This document shows positions 49,562-58,632 of a stretch of DNA of 64,000 nucleotides, one piece after another (position 1 is the first letter of the stretch; every line of letters starts with the position of its first letter). Source of the DNA: Bacillus weihaiensis (GTDB taxonomy: Bacteria; Bacillota; Bacilli; Bacillales; Bacillaceae); NCBI RefSeq assembly GCF_001889165.1, contig NZ_CP016020.1, positions 434,001 to 498,000 on the forward strand, in the 5' to 3' direction. The notes below the pieces were generated by a model that had not been told where the DNA came from, made no database searches, and worked only from the letters and a program-made list of their open reading frames with translations. A program made the position numbers and the translations under genes.

Positions 49562-49683
49562 CAAGCAGCCTTTTACACGTAACCTTTACAGAAAAAAGAC
49601 AGCCCTTTCATATGTAAAGCGAACCCTGTTGAAATGTCCTTTAAATAAAAACTATTGACTAGTAGAGAAGAGGAGAGATTATT

Positions 49684-49941
49684 ATGGTTGAAAAACAAGT
49701 GGAAGTTCATCTGAAATCAGGTTTACAAGCACGTCCAGCTGCACTATTTGTTCAAGAAGCAAATCGCTTTTCTTCAGACGTTTTCTTAGAAAAAGACGGA
49801 AAGAAAGTGAACGCTAAAAGTATTATGGGACTAATGAGCCTAGCCATCAGCAACGGTTCGACGATCACGCTTATTGCAGAAGGAAATGACGAGCAAGAAG
49901 CTGTAGAAACATTATCGGCATATGTTCAACAAGAAGGGTAA
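49684..49941 (+). CDS. crh: Catabolite repression HPr-like protein Crh
   Basis: An 85-residue HPr paralogue. Position 15 is glutamine (GLQARPAA) where HPr has the PTS phosphoryl-accepting histidine, so it cannot carry PTS phosphate. Ser46 in NAKSIMGLMSL is kept and is the HprK/P target; P-Ser-Crh is a CcpA co-repressor. In B. subtilis Crh also links to GlmR and methylglyoxal synthase. It stands 244 bases after whiA and has a good ribosome site (AAGAGGAGAG). Confidence 0.96.
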   Translation: MVEKQVEVHLKSGLQARPAALFVQEANRFSSDVFLEKDGKKVNAKSIMGLMSLAISNGSTITLIAEGNDEQEAVETLSAYVQQEG

Positions 49942-49952
49942 CAAACAATAAG

Positions 49953-49986
49953 CTGACTCACGTTAAGATGTGAGTCAGTTTTTTTG
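49953..49986 (+). terminator. Terminator after crh
   Basis: A perfect nine-bp stem (CTGACTCAC at 49953-49961 with 49970-49978) followed by eight T. Confidence 0.92.
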
Positions 49987-50013
49987 TTGTGAGGTGTTTT
50001 CTGGTGCCAGGCA

Positions 50014-50122
50014 TTTTTATTTTCGAAAATGAGCTACTTATTTTCGAAAAGTAGGCATTTATTTTCGCTTTTTACGATTTATTAACGAGTTTGGTGATTT
50101 TATTTTCGGATTTCGTCCTTTT
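50014..50122. repeat. AT-rich tandem array with about 21-bp period
   Basis: The heptamer ATTTTCG begins at 50019, 50040, 50061 and 50102, with a variant ATTAACG at 50081; spacings are 21, 21, 20 and 21. Between the anchors the sequence varies more than in the GC-rich arrays. The motif TGCCAGGCA just before it is part of a GTGCCAGGCAC-type word that I recall as common in Bacillus intergenic DNA. Like the other arrays it begins shortly after a plus-strand terminator, here that of crh. Confidence 0.65.
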
Positions 50123-50144
50123 ATTTATTTTTCTACTTAATTCG

Positions 50145-50184
50145 ACACAAAAAAGTGGAGAAAAGGACTTGCTCCTTCTCTCCA
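50145..50184 (-). terminator. Terminator of clpP
   Basis: GTGGAGAAAAGGA (50154-50166) pairs with TCCTTCTCTCCAC (50172-50184, one mismatch); the A-run before it is a U-tract on the minus strand. Confidence 0.85.
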
Positions 50185-50199
50185 CCCGACTAATTCGTC

Positions 50200-50796
50200 T
50201 TATTTATTTCCAAGAATATTGCGGTCTAATACTTTGTCGATTAAACCATATTCTAATGCACGCTCAGCTGTCATGAAGTTATCACGATCTGTATCCTTTT
50301 CGATCACTTCGATCGGTTGACCAGTACGTTCAGATAAGATTTTGTTTAATTTTTCACGAAGGAAAAGAATGCGTTTTGCCGCAATTTCAATTTCCGTTGC
50401 TTGACCTTGTGCTCCACCTAATGGTTGGTGAATCATGACTTCACTGTTAGGAAGTGCGTAACGCTTACCTTTATCTCCAGCTGCTAAAAGGAAAGCACCC
50501 ATAGATGCCGCCATACCAATACAAATTGTTGATACGCTAGGCTTAATGAACTGCATCGTATCGTAAATAGCCATACCTGCTGTAATTGATCCACCAGGGC
50601 TGTTAATATAAATGGAGATGTCCTTCTCTGGATCTTCTGCTTCTAAGAATAAAAGCTGAGACACGATAGAGTTTGCTACATTATCATCAATTGCACTACC
50701 AAGCATGATGATACGGTCTTTTAAAAGACGAGAATAAATGTCATACGCGCGCTCACCACGATTTGTTTGTTCAATAACTGTAGGAATTAAATTCAT
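50200..50796 (-). CDS. clpP: ATP-dependent Clp protease proteolytic subunit
   Basis: The barrel-forming serine protease that works with ClpC, ClpX or ClpE. The catalytic triad is visible at Ser98 (GMAASMG), His123 (VMIHQPLGG) and Asp172. The 198-residue length is normal. The start follows GGAGGAAC on the minus strand. A CtsR operator overlaps its promoter, as in the heat-shock regulon of Bacillus. It is convergent with crh, the same layout as in B. subtilis. Confidence 0.98.
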   Translation of the reverse strand: MNLIPTVIEQTNRGERAYDIYSRLLKDRIIMLGSAIDDNVANSIVSQLLFLEAEDPEKDISIYINSPGGSITAGMAIYDTMQFIKPSVSTICIGMAASMGAFLLAAGDKGKRYALPNSEVMIHQPLGGAQGQATEIEIAAKRILFLREKLNKILSERTGQPIEVIEKDTDRDNFMTAERALEYGLIDKVLDRNILGNK

Positions 50797-50832
50797 TTTA
50801 ATGTTCCTCCTTCATCATTAGAAAGATTTTTT

Positions 50833-50877
50833 GTTCTAAAGGATATATGAAACGACGTGTATGTACTCCTTTAGAAC
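50833..50877 (-). other. Perfect 11-bp hairpin in the clpP leader
   Basis: GTTCTAAAGGA (50833-50843) is fully complementary to TCCTTTAGAAC (50867-50877), with a 23-base loop. It lies between the clpP promoter and ribosome site, so it is in the 5' untranslated RNA. No U-tract follows on the clpP strand, so it is not a terminator. A role in mRNA stability or translation control is possible. Confidence 0.6.
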
Positions 50878-50910
50878 GACCATAAAAAGTAAGTTACATT
50901 ATGTATTTCC

Positions 50911-50940
50911 ATCATACAACTAAGGTCAATAAAGGTCAAA
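50911..50940 (-). promoter_or_regulatory. clpP sigma-A promoter with overlapping CtsR operator
   Basis: On the minus strand TTGACC (50934-50939), 17 bases, TATGAT (50911-50916). The CtsR direct repeat AGGTCAATAAAGGTCAAA on the plus strand (50923-50940) covers the -35. It matches the known GGTCAAA-N3-GGTCAAA-type heat-shock operator. Confidence 0.88.
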
Positions 50941-51172
50941 CGAAAAGCCTAAAACCTCTAACAAAATCTTTCTGCCTTACATATAGAAAGTATATGTGTC
51001 CACTTAGCATATCATGTAAACATCATTCCCACATAATCAAATTTTCAAACAGTTCCACTCTTGTTTTCTTGTACAAAACAAAAACATCCTTGTATTCTCT
51101 GTAGAGGAGAAAAACGCAGTTGAAATTCTCAGGAAGTTCCCGTATAATTTTCAAATATTGATACTTTATTGT

Positions 51173-51248
51173 GCGCTCGTAGCTCAGTTGGATAGAGCGA
51201 TGGTTTCCGGTACCATGTCTGTCGGGGGTTCGAATCCCTTCGAGCGCG
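51173..51248 (+). tRNA. tRNA-Arg (anticodon CCG)
   Basis: A full cloverleaf: acceptor GCGCTCG with CGAGCGC (51241-51247), D arm GCTCAGTTGGATAGAGC, anticodon stem ATGGT/ACCAT around loop TTCCGGT with anticodon CCG, and T arm GGGGGTTCGAATCCC. It reads CGG codons. The CCA end is not encoded. It stands alone with its own terminator. Confidence 0.96.
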
Positions 51249-51265
51249 TTAAACATGACAAAAAG

Positions 51266-51307
51266 ACTTCTAATAATAGTGGAAACACTTTATTGGAAGT
51301 TTTTTTT
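51266..51307 (+). terminator. Terminator of tRNA-Arg
   Basis: ACTTCTAATAA (51266-51276) pairs with the stretch ending TTATTGGAAGT at 51300, with one wobble and a small bulge, followed by seven T. Confidence 0.8.
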
Positions 51308-51471
51308 ATTCCACACTTCCCTAAATCCCATCAGCTATCTCTACGTTACATTCCATAAAATTGACATTGGCTTATCACGTAAAAGCATTTAATATAGATG
51401 TATCCTTATATTAACAAAGATGGAGAAAACCAATCATCGAAGATTTATTCTGAAAGGGATTAACCATACTT

Positions 51472-54108
51472 ATGAAACGATCAAGTAAACATAACCTCAT
51501 ACTCTTTTTTACGGTAACTTTTTTACTCCTCCTTGCAACCATTTTGAAATTCCATACGTTCGTCATAATTGGTACGATCATTTTAATCACAATAATTAGT
51601 CTACATTCCTTATTAAATCGTCAACTTATTCTCAAACAATGGAAAGGGACGAAAACAAAACAAAGCTACCGTTCTCTCTTTGACCATCATCCGGATATTG
51701 TCATTAGGTTTACGAAGGATGGGCAAATTACATCAATAAATAAGACGGTTGAACGGGTTTTGGGCTTTAAAGTTGAAGAGTGCATAGGACATCATTTTCT
51801 AGAGGGCGTAAATGAAGAGAAGAGGAATGTAACGTTAAGACACTTTAATATGGCTGCAAAAGGAGAGGCGACCACCTATGACAGTGTTATTCTGCATAAG
51901 GATGGAAGGTCTATTTATGTAACAACGACGAATATCCCTATTATTGTTAACGGAGAAATAGATGGTGTGTATGGCATCACTAGGGATATTACAGAACAGA
52001 AAAAAATCGAGCAAATTATTCAAAAAATTGCATATGAAGATGTGCTCACGGGTTTACCTAATCGAACAAGGCTCATTCAATATTTAACCAAACAGCTTAA
52101 GGTGGCCACTACTACTAATAGGACATTAGCTGTTCTGTTCATTGATATGGACCGCTTCAAAGTTGTGAACGACACCATTGGGCATTCATCAGGAGATGAA
52201 ATGCTGAAGGAAGTAGCAGATCGACTTCAGGCAACCATTAGGAAAGATGATATGATCTTTAGACAAAGTGGGGATGAGTTTGTTGTTGTTTTAAACAATG
52301 CAACAAGAGAAGTTGCTGAAGATGTTGCGCGTAAGATGATTGCTGCTTTTGAAAAGCCGATTCACATTCATACGTATGATATTTTCACATCACCAAGTAT
52401 TGGAATTAGTTTTTTTCCGGAAGACGGGAATTCGCTTGAAGAATTAATTAAACATGCAGATGCAGCGATGTATCAATCAAAAGCTTCTGGCAAGAAAATG
52501 TATACTTTTTATTCATCTCATGATGCCGACAAGAAAATGGACAGGTTGAAACTCGAAATGGATCTTCATAAAGCAATTGAACGGAATGAACTTCTATTAC
52601 ATTATCAACCAAAAGTAAACTTAAAAACGGGACACGTTGTAGGAGTAGAGGCATTGATTCGTTGGAACCATGCAGAAATTGGGTTGATTTCTCCTGCTGA
52701 ATTTATTCCGATTGCTGAGGAAACAGGATTAATTATTTCAATTGGAGAATGGGCACTAAAAACAGCCTGTACCGTCAATAAGCATTGGCAGGAAGAAGGA
52801 CTACAAAATCTTGTGATTTCAGTTAACCTGTCACCTAGACAGTTTTCGCAAACAGATTTGGTAAAAACGGTTGAAAAGGTGTTAGAGGAGACAGGTCTTG
52901 AAAGTCATTTGCTAGAGTTAGAAATAACCGAAAGTATGACAGCGGATATTGAACGGACAATTAGTACGTTGCATGAATTAAAGCAGCTTGGTGTCCGCAT
53001 TAGTATTGATGACTTTGGAACAGGGTTTAGTTCGCTAAATTATTTAAAGAGATTCCCTGTGGATACATTGAAAGTGGACCAGTCATTTGTAAATGAACTT
53101 CACAATAATCCTAATGATGAAACAATTGTAAAGACAATTATTGCAATGGGGCATAATCTTGGATTACATGTAGTAGCTGAAGGAATTGAAACGAAGGAAC
53201 AGCTCGTTTTTCTTCAACAATATGTCTGTGACGAGGGTCAAGGGTACTTTTTTAGCAAGCCGCTACCCGCTCAAGAATTAGTAGAGAAAATAAAAGAAAT
53301 TGAGCAAATTGTCCCCTTGCAGGGAATTACAAAGGAATTAAATGACCGGATTTGGGCGGATGAGTTAGTGAGAGGGGCGAAAAAGGATTTACAAGAAATA
53401 CTTAGACTTCAGCAGAGTATGACGATTAAGTACAAAAAAATCGGTGACAAATTTGTTCATACGATGTGTGATGGGGAGTTAGTGTATCGGTTTGGGCTTT
53501 TACCTGAGCAGATCATAGGGAAGCAGTTATTTGACCTCCTACCTGAAGAAGTAAGTAAGAAGAAAGTGAGTTATTACCAGCGAGCTTGGGACGGAGAAGG
53601 AAATGTTCATTATGAGGATGTACTTAATGGTATCTGTTATCTAGCTACCTTAAGGCCTGTCATAAAGGGAGGAGAAGTGACAGAGGTAATCGGTTCATTT
53701 GTGGATATTACAAAGCAAAAGCAAGTAGAAAAGAAATTGCGAGAGAGTCAGGAGCTTCATCAGCTTATAGCTAAACATATTATTGACCTTGTAACAATTT
53801 ATACATTAGATGGTCGCATTACCTATGCTTCTTCCTCGTATGAACGTGTGCTCGGATATAAACCAGCTGAACTAGTAGGTAGCATACCAACAAATCTTTA
53901 TCACCATGAAGACCTGCAACGAATGCTTTTTGATTTACAAGAGGCTAAGAAAACCAATCAGAATCAAAGCAGAAACATTCAAAAGAAATACCGACTCAAA
54001 AACAAACAAGGAACCTATCTCACTTTCCATACAATCCTAACCACTATCCTAAATGAAAATGGCGAGGTGGAAAGAATCATTGGTGTTTCTAGAGAAAGTA
54101 CCGAGTGA
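51472..54108 (+). CDS. Membrane PAS-GGDEF-EAL-PAS-PAS protein (cyclic-di-GMP turnover)
   Basis: An 878-residue signalling protein. Two N-terminal membrane helices (LILFFTVTFLLLLATIL and FVIIGTIILITIISLHSLL) are followed by PAS (about 65-180), GGDEF (about 185-345), EAL (about 360-610) and two more PAS domains (about 640-745 and 755-878). The GGDEF active site reads SGDEF; the EAL domain has EALIRW, LEITES, DDFGTGFSSL and LKVDQSF, so phosphodiesterase activity is likely while cyclase activity is uncertain. PAS domains after EAL, with no effector beyond them, are unusual. It is monocistronic. The ATG at 51472 has GAAAGGG upstream. Confidence 0.88.
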   Translation: MKRSSKHNLILFFTVTFLLLLATILKFHTFVIIGTIILITIISLHSLLNRQLILKQWKGTKTKQSYRSLFDHHPDIVIRFTKDGQITSINKTVERVLGFKVEECIGHHFLEGVNEEKRNVTLRHFNMAAKGEATTYDSVILHKDGRSIYVTTTNIPIIVNGEIDGVYGITRDITEQKKIEQIIQKIAYEDVLTGLPNRTRLIQYLTKQLKVATTTNRTLAVLFIDMDRFKVVNDTIGHSSGDEMLKEVADRLQATIRKDDMIFRQSGDEFVVVLNNATREVAEDVARKMIAAFEKPIHIHTYDIFTSPSIGISFFPEDGNSLEELIKHADAAMYQSKASGKKMYTFYSSHDADKKMDRLKLEMDLHKAIERNELLLHYQPKVNLKTGHVVGVEALIRWNHAEIGLISPAEFIPIAEETGLIISIGEWALKTACTVNKHWQEEGLQNLVISVNLSPRQFSQTDLVKTVEKVLEETGLESHLLELEITESMTADIERTISTLHELKQLGVRISIDDFGTGFSSLNYLKRFPVDTLKVDQSFVNELHNNPNDETIVKTIIAMGHNLGLHVVAEGIETKEQLVFLQQYVCDEGQGYFFSKPLPAQELVEKIKEIEQIVPLQGITKELNDRIWADELVRGAKKDLQEILRLQQSMTIKYKKIGDKFVHTMCDGELVYRFGLLPEQIIGKQLFDLLPEEVSKKKVSYYQRAWDGEGNVHYEDVLNGICYLATLRPVIKGGEVTEVIGSFVDITKQKQVEKKLRESQELHQLIAKHIIDLVTIYTLDGRITYASSSYERVLGYKPAELVGSIPTNLYHHEDLQRMLFDLQEAKKTNQNQSRNIQKKYRLKNKQGTYLTFHTILTTILNENGEVERIIGVSRESTE

Positions 54109-54163
54109 GTCGACCTCTGTGAGATTGCCTGTCACCGACCAAGTGTTAGTGGAATAATGTCGT

Positions 54164-54196
54164 AGGGCTAGGACATAAGTGCCTGGCCCTTTGTTT
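54164..54196 (+). terminator. Terminator after the PAS/GGDEF/EAL gene
   Basis: AGGGCTAGG (54164-54172) pairs with CCTGGCCCT (54182-54190, one wobble), followed by a T-rich run. Confidence 0.75.
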
Positions 54197-54239
54197 ATCT
54201 TAAGGAACAATAAATTCATCGTTTGTGGTTAAGTGCTTT

Positions 54240-54280
54240 GACATCCAGCTTCAGCGTCTAGCCCAACGAGGTCATAAGCG
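54240..54280. repeat. Short interspersed sequence of Bacillus type
   Basis: The words CATCCAGCTTCAGCGTCTAGCC and CGAGGTCATAAGCG, in this order, resemble a short element that I recall in many Bacillus intergenic regions (CCAGC-CAGCGCCTAGC-CGAGGTCATAAGC). One copy is in this window. A frame across it (54225-54416) has no ribosome site and is not called. Confidence 0.45.
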
Positions 54281-54370
54281 ATTTAGAATGGAAGGCAAAG
54301 AACACCTATTTGATAAATCCTCTTATTTCCCGAGGCTGACAGAGGAACTCTGTAGCTTTTGTTTTGTCAC

Positions 54371-54412
54371 AGCCTCAATCCTGTGTGGGGATAGGTACAC
54401 AGGATTGAGGCT
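54371..54412. other. Perfect 16-bp hairpin, no T-tract
   Basis: AGCCTCAATCCTGTGT (54371-54386) and its exact complement (54397-54412) flank a ten-base loop. The lack of a T-tract on either side argues against a simple terminator. It lies in the 645-base gap before sigL, where the rest shows only the cre site and no gene. Confidence 0.6.
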
Positions 54413-54649
54413 CTAGTATATGATGTTTTTAAGACGAACCTTCTTTTCCATTATTCTCTAAAATTAGAATGAATCATTCTCCTATTTTGTGCATTTTTTT
54501 GTGACAGTTTCATAATCATGTAGTAGGATAGATAAGAGCATTGTCTTAGAGCAATGATGGAAAATGAAACATGATATGGACGTACAAGGACAAAAAAGTT
54601 TATTTAGTTCATTAGCGATTAAATATGTTATGTTTCTTACGAAATAAAA

Positions 54650-54663
54650 AGTAAGCGCTTACT
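54650..54663. promoter_or_regulatory. CcpA-binding cre site upstream of sigL
   Basis: AGTAAGCGCTTACT is a perfect palindrome fitting the CcpA cre consensus. It lies about 90 bases before the sigL start. Catabolite repression of sigL through CcpA is known in B. subtilis. Confidence 0.8.
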
Positions 54664-54753
54664 AAAATCAATCATCTTACAAATATCCAGGGTTAACCCA
54701 CAATAATGGTTATTTTTCCAATCTCGTGTAAAATGGAAACAGGGGGAAAATAC

Positions 54754-56031
54754 ATGAAAATGAGCTTGATTCAAGAACAGACTTTAAAATTGAATATGAC
54801 ACAAGAACTGCAGCAAGCAATAACATTGTTACAATTCTCCTCAGCTGAACTCCTTTCTTATGTTCAAGAACTTTCCATCGAAAACCCATTAATTGAAGTG
54901 AAGGAAACGTATGTATCTTCTTATCGTCACCAAAGTAGTACCAATACCCACGGTTTTGTGGAGAATGTGACTAAAGAAAAAACAAATTTAAAGGATTACC
55001 TTGAGCGCCAACTAATTGATTTTTCGCTAACGAAGCAGGATCGTCATTGTGTGAATCTATTAATTAATGCCTTGGATTCAAATGGTTACTTAAAGGATGA
55101 AATGTCAGAGCTAGCCACTATTGCTAGAGTGGAAGAGGAATATCTTGAGAGTAAGCTATACTTTATTCAAAGCTTAGAGCCTGCTGGTGTAGGTGCAAGG
55201 TCGCTTCAGGAATGTATTTTACTTCAGTTAAGACGTCTAACTGAACGAGATGATCTGGCAGAGTTGATTATTCAACAACATTTTAAAGCTTTTGCCGAAA
55301 AATCTTGGAAAGACTTATCAAAAAAGCTTAACATAAGTATTCAACGCATTCAGGAAGTATTTGAAAAAGTAAAAAAGCTCGAGCCAAGACCTGGTTTGAA
55401 ATTTCAATCTGAGGAACTAACCTTTGTTACACCGGAAATGACCGTGGAAAGTTACGACGGACAATTTCATATCCATTTCCATGACGAGCTTGTACCACAG
55501 CTTATCATTCATCACCCGCTTTCAACTACAAGTGAGTCAGAAGTGAAAGATTACTATTCTAAGAAACTATCACAAGGAAAATGGATCCAACGAGCAATCG
55601 AACAGCGGAAGGAAACAATGATCAAGGTTATGAAGGTAATCATAGATAAGCAGGAAGAATTCTTCTTAAAAGGTAAAAGCTATTTAAAACCCTTAACGTT
55701 AAAAAACATCGCAGACATACTAGATATTCATGAATCAACCGTGAGTCGAACAGTAAAAGACAAATTTGTTCAAACACCACATGGACTTTTCCATATGAAA
55801 TCCTTTTTCTCAAACAAGCTAGAAATAGGTAATGAGGATGTCTCAACTTCATCAGTAAAAATCCGATTAAAAGAAGTAGTGAACAAAGAAAATAAGCAAA
55901 AGCCATTATCTGATCAAAAAATTGCGAATTTACTTCAATCACTTTATGATATTACTATATCAAGGAGAACCGTTACGAAATACAGAGAGCAGCTTAACAT
56001 TCCAACAAGTGCTATACGAAAGCAATATTGA
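54754..56031 (+). CDS. sigL: RNA polymerase sigma-54 factor
   Basis: The -12/-24 promoter factor that needs enhancer-binding activators and in Bacillus controls levanase, amino-acid and acetoin use. Region I is MSLIQEQTLKLNMTQELQQAITLLQFSSAEL; the core-binding domain follows; the C-terminus has the helix-turn-helix IADILDIHESTVSRTVKDKFV and the RpoN box SRRTVTKYREQLN. The 425-residue form begins at the ATG at 54754 after AGGGGGAA; the frame extends upstream to 54706. It lies next to the cggR-gapA operon as in B. subtilis. Confidence 0.96.
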   Translation: MKMSLIQEQTLKLNMTQELQQAITLLQFSSAELLSYVQELSIENPLIEVKETYVSSYRHQSSTNTHGFVENVTKEKTNLKDYLERQLIDFSLTKQDRHCVNLLINALDSNGYLKDEMSELATIARVEEEYLESKLYFIQSLEPAGVGARSLQECILLQLRRLTERDDLAELIIQQHFKAFAEKSWKDLSKKLNISIQRIQEVFEKVKKLEPRPGLKFQSEELTFVTPEMTVESYDGQFHIHFHDELVPQLIIHHPLSTTSESEVKDYYSKKLSQGKWIQRAIEQRKETMIKVMKVIIDKQEEFFLKGKSYLKPLTLKNIADILDIHESTVSRTVKDKFVQTPHGLFHMKSFFSNKLEIGNEDVSTSSVKIRLKEVVNKENKQKPLSDQKIANLLQSLYDITISRRTVTKYREQLNIPTSAIRKQY

Positions 56032-56060
56032 ATAAGACGAAGAAACGGATGTGCCTAAAA

Positions 56061-56300
56061 ATGGAGAAGGTTATATTTTACTCAAAAGAAAATTGTCCCC
56101 TATGTGAAAAGGGTTTAGCTCTAGTGAAAGATTTACAAAATGACATTCCATTTGACTATGAGGTTATCGACATCTATAAAAATGATGAACTATTAGAACG
56201 ATATCAACTTATGATTCCGGTCGTGAAAATTGGTGAGGACATCGTTTCTTATGGAATATTGGAAAAAGATAACATAAGAAAGCGGTTACTTTTAAAATGA
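56061..56300 (+). CDS. Glutaredoxin-like small thiol protein (DUF836 type)
   Basis: A 79-residue thioredoxin-fold protein. KVIFYSKENCPLCEKGLALVKDL carries a CPLC redox motif, and LMIPVVKIGEDIVSYG has the cis-proline turn. The start could be the ATG at 56061 or 56049; neither has a strong ribosome site. A longer frame starts with TTG in the sigL stop, which suggests coupling with sigL. Function unknown beyond thiol exchange. Confidence 0.72.
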   Translation: MEKVIFYSKENCPLCEKGLALVKDLQNDIPFDYEVIDIYKNDELLERYQLMIPVVKIGEDIVSYGILEKDNIRKRLLLK

Positions 56301-56312
56301 AAGAAAGATTGC

Positions 56313-56341
56313 TTGAATAAGCAAAAGTCCCCTGTTAAAAT
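56313..56341 (+). promoter_or_regulatory. Promoter of the cggR-gapA operon
   Basis: TTGAAT (56313-56318), a 17-base spacer and TAAAAT (56336-56341). The predicted start near 56348 is about 27 bases before the CggR operator, as in the B. subtilis roadblock arrangement. Confidence 0.7.
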
Positions 56342-56369
56342 AAAAATTGTAACAGGGAGATTTTTTTTT
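56330..56369 (+). terminator. Terminator overlapping the cggR promoter
   Basis: CCCTGTTA (56330-56337) pairs with TAACAGGG (56350-56357), then nine T. The left arm lies inside the cggR promoter -10 region, so it ends upstream transcripts, while transcripts from that promoter contain only the right arm. Confidence 0.8.
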
Positions 56370-56374
56370 GAGCT

Positions 56375-56419
56375 GGTGGGACACAATAAGTACCGGTGGG
56401 ACGTTTTGAGTCCATGTCC
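56375..56419 (+). promoter_or_regulatory. CggR operator
   Basis: Two direct repeats GGTGGGAC (56375 and 56395, 20 bases apart), each followed by a GTAC or GTCC half, fit the known CggR operator of gapA operons (GGGAC-type tandem repeats). It lies between the promoter and the cggR start, where bound CggR blocks RNA polymerase until fructose-1,6-bisphosphate is present. Confidence 0.82.
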
Positions 56420-56449
56420 GTCCATACCAACTCAGAAAGGGATGGCAAA

Positions 56450-57475
56450 ATGAAATCATTAATTGAAGTACAAAAAAAATTATTGCCAGACCTCCTTCAG
56501 GTTATGCAAAAGCGTTATCAAATTCTTCAATATATAAGATTGATGCAGCCGATAGGACGTAGAAGCTTATCTACTAGCTTAGGGCTCAGCGAACGCGTGT
56601 TACGTAGTGAAGTTACATTCCTAAAGGAACAAGACTTGATTACTACTCATACCTCTGGAATGACCTTAACAGATGAAGGAGCATCGCTTTTAAAAAACCT
56701 AGAAGAAATGATGAAAGATGTTTTAGGCTTAACTTCTTTGGAAAATACATTAAAAGATAAGTTTAATTTATCTCGTGTCATTGTGGTTTCAGGGAATAGT
56801 GATGAGTCACCATGGGTCAAGAAAGAAATGGGAAGAGCATGTGTTGCATGTATAAAAGAACGATTAATTGGTAAAAATATCGTCGCCGTTACTGGTGGAA
56901 CAACGTTGGCAGCAGTTGCTGAAATGATGACACCCGACAGCAAAAATCGTGAAATTCTTTTTGTACCTGCACGTGGTGGGCTAGGTGAAACAGTAGAAAA
57001 TCAAGCAAACACAATTTGTGCAAAAATGGCAGAACGTGCAAGCGAAAATTACAGACTTTTACACGTTCCAGATCAGCTAAGTAAAGAAGCGTATCAATCA
57101 ATCATTGAAGAACCATCAATAAAAGAGCTTTTAGCGATTATGAAATCCTCTAGTATGGTTGTCCATGGAATAGGAGACGCTAAAACGATGGCGGAGCGCC
57201 GTAAAACTCCAGAAGAAGACTTCCTTAAGATTAATCAGGGAAATGCGGTTGCAGAAGCGTTTGGTTACTATTTCGACCAAGAGGGTACTATCGTACATAA
57301 AGTTCAAACCGTTGGGATTCAGCTTGATGACATTGAAGAGGTACCGAATGTAATTGCGGTAGCTGGAGGCTCTTCAAAAGCAAAGGCAATTAAGGCTTAT
57401 ATGAAACAAGCTTTAGATTCTGTGCTCATTACAGATGAAGGAGCGGCAAATGAGTTAATAAGGGATACTTATTAA
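56450..57475 (+). CDS. cggR: Central glycolytic genes regulator CggR
   Basis: A SorC/DeoR-family repressor of the gapA operon, released by fructose-1,6-bisphosphate. Residues 1-90 form a winged helix (RRSLSTSLGLSERVLRSEVTFLKEQDLI); the effector domain has VVSGNSDESPWVKKEMGRAC, VTGGTTLAAVAEM and VAGGSSKAKAIKAYM. The 341-residue form starts at 56450 after AAAGGGATGG; the frame runs upstream across the operator and is not the start. It represses its own operon. Confidence 0.95.
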   Translation: MKSLIEVQKKLLPDLLQVMQKRYQILQYIRLMQPIGRRSLSTSLGLSERVLRSEVTFLKEQDLITTHTSGMTLTDEGASLLKNLEEMMKDVLGLTSLENTLKDKFNLSRVIVVSGNSDESPWVKKEMGRACVACIKERLIGKNIVAVTGGTTLAAVAEMMTPDSKNREILFVPARGGLGETVENQANTICAKMAERASENYRLLHVPDQLSKEAYQSIIEEPSIKELLAIMKSSSMVVHGIGDAKTMAERRKTPEEDFLKINQGNAVAEAFGYYFDQEGTIVHKVQTVGIQLDDIEEVPNVIAVAGGSSKAKAIKAYMKQALDSVLITDEGAANELIRDTY

Positions 57476-57491
57476 TCCCTAATTATATATT

Positions 57492-57561
57492 GTTTTCTAC
57501 CTTACTTTAGGGAGAAAACGAAATTTAAGCTACATTGTTCTAGGTACATAAGCGTAGAACA
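57492..57561 (+). other. Two hairpins between cggR and gapA
   Basis: GTTTTCT (57492-57498) pairs with AGAAAAC (57513-57519), and TGTTCTA (57536-57542) pairs with TAGAACA (57555-57561), directly before the gapA ribosome site. In B. subtilis the mRNA is cut between cggR and gapA and a 5' hairpin protects the gapA part; this region is likely the same. Confidence 0.6.
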
Positions 57562-57568
57562 AAATTAA

Positions 57569-58591
<1,023 letters not shown>

Positions 58592-58632
58592 TTCTTAGAA
58601 TAGAAGAAAAGAAATCTATATACTATGCACGA

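Noticed and set aside
51023-51256. Minus-strand ORF with GIRTPDRHGTGN
   Set aside because: It is the antisense of tRNA-Arg, a well-known false translation seen in many genomes.
54225-54416. 63-codon ORF before sigL
   Set aside because: It runs across an interspersed repeat and a perfect hairpin and has no ribosome site.
56375-56402. Short direct repeat GGTGGGAC as a new repeat element
   Set aside because: Position and form match the known CggR operator, so it is explained.
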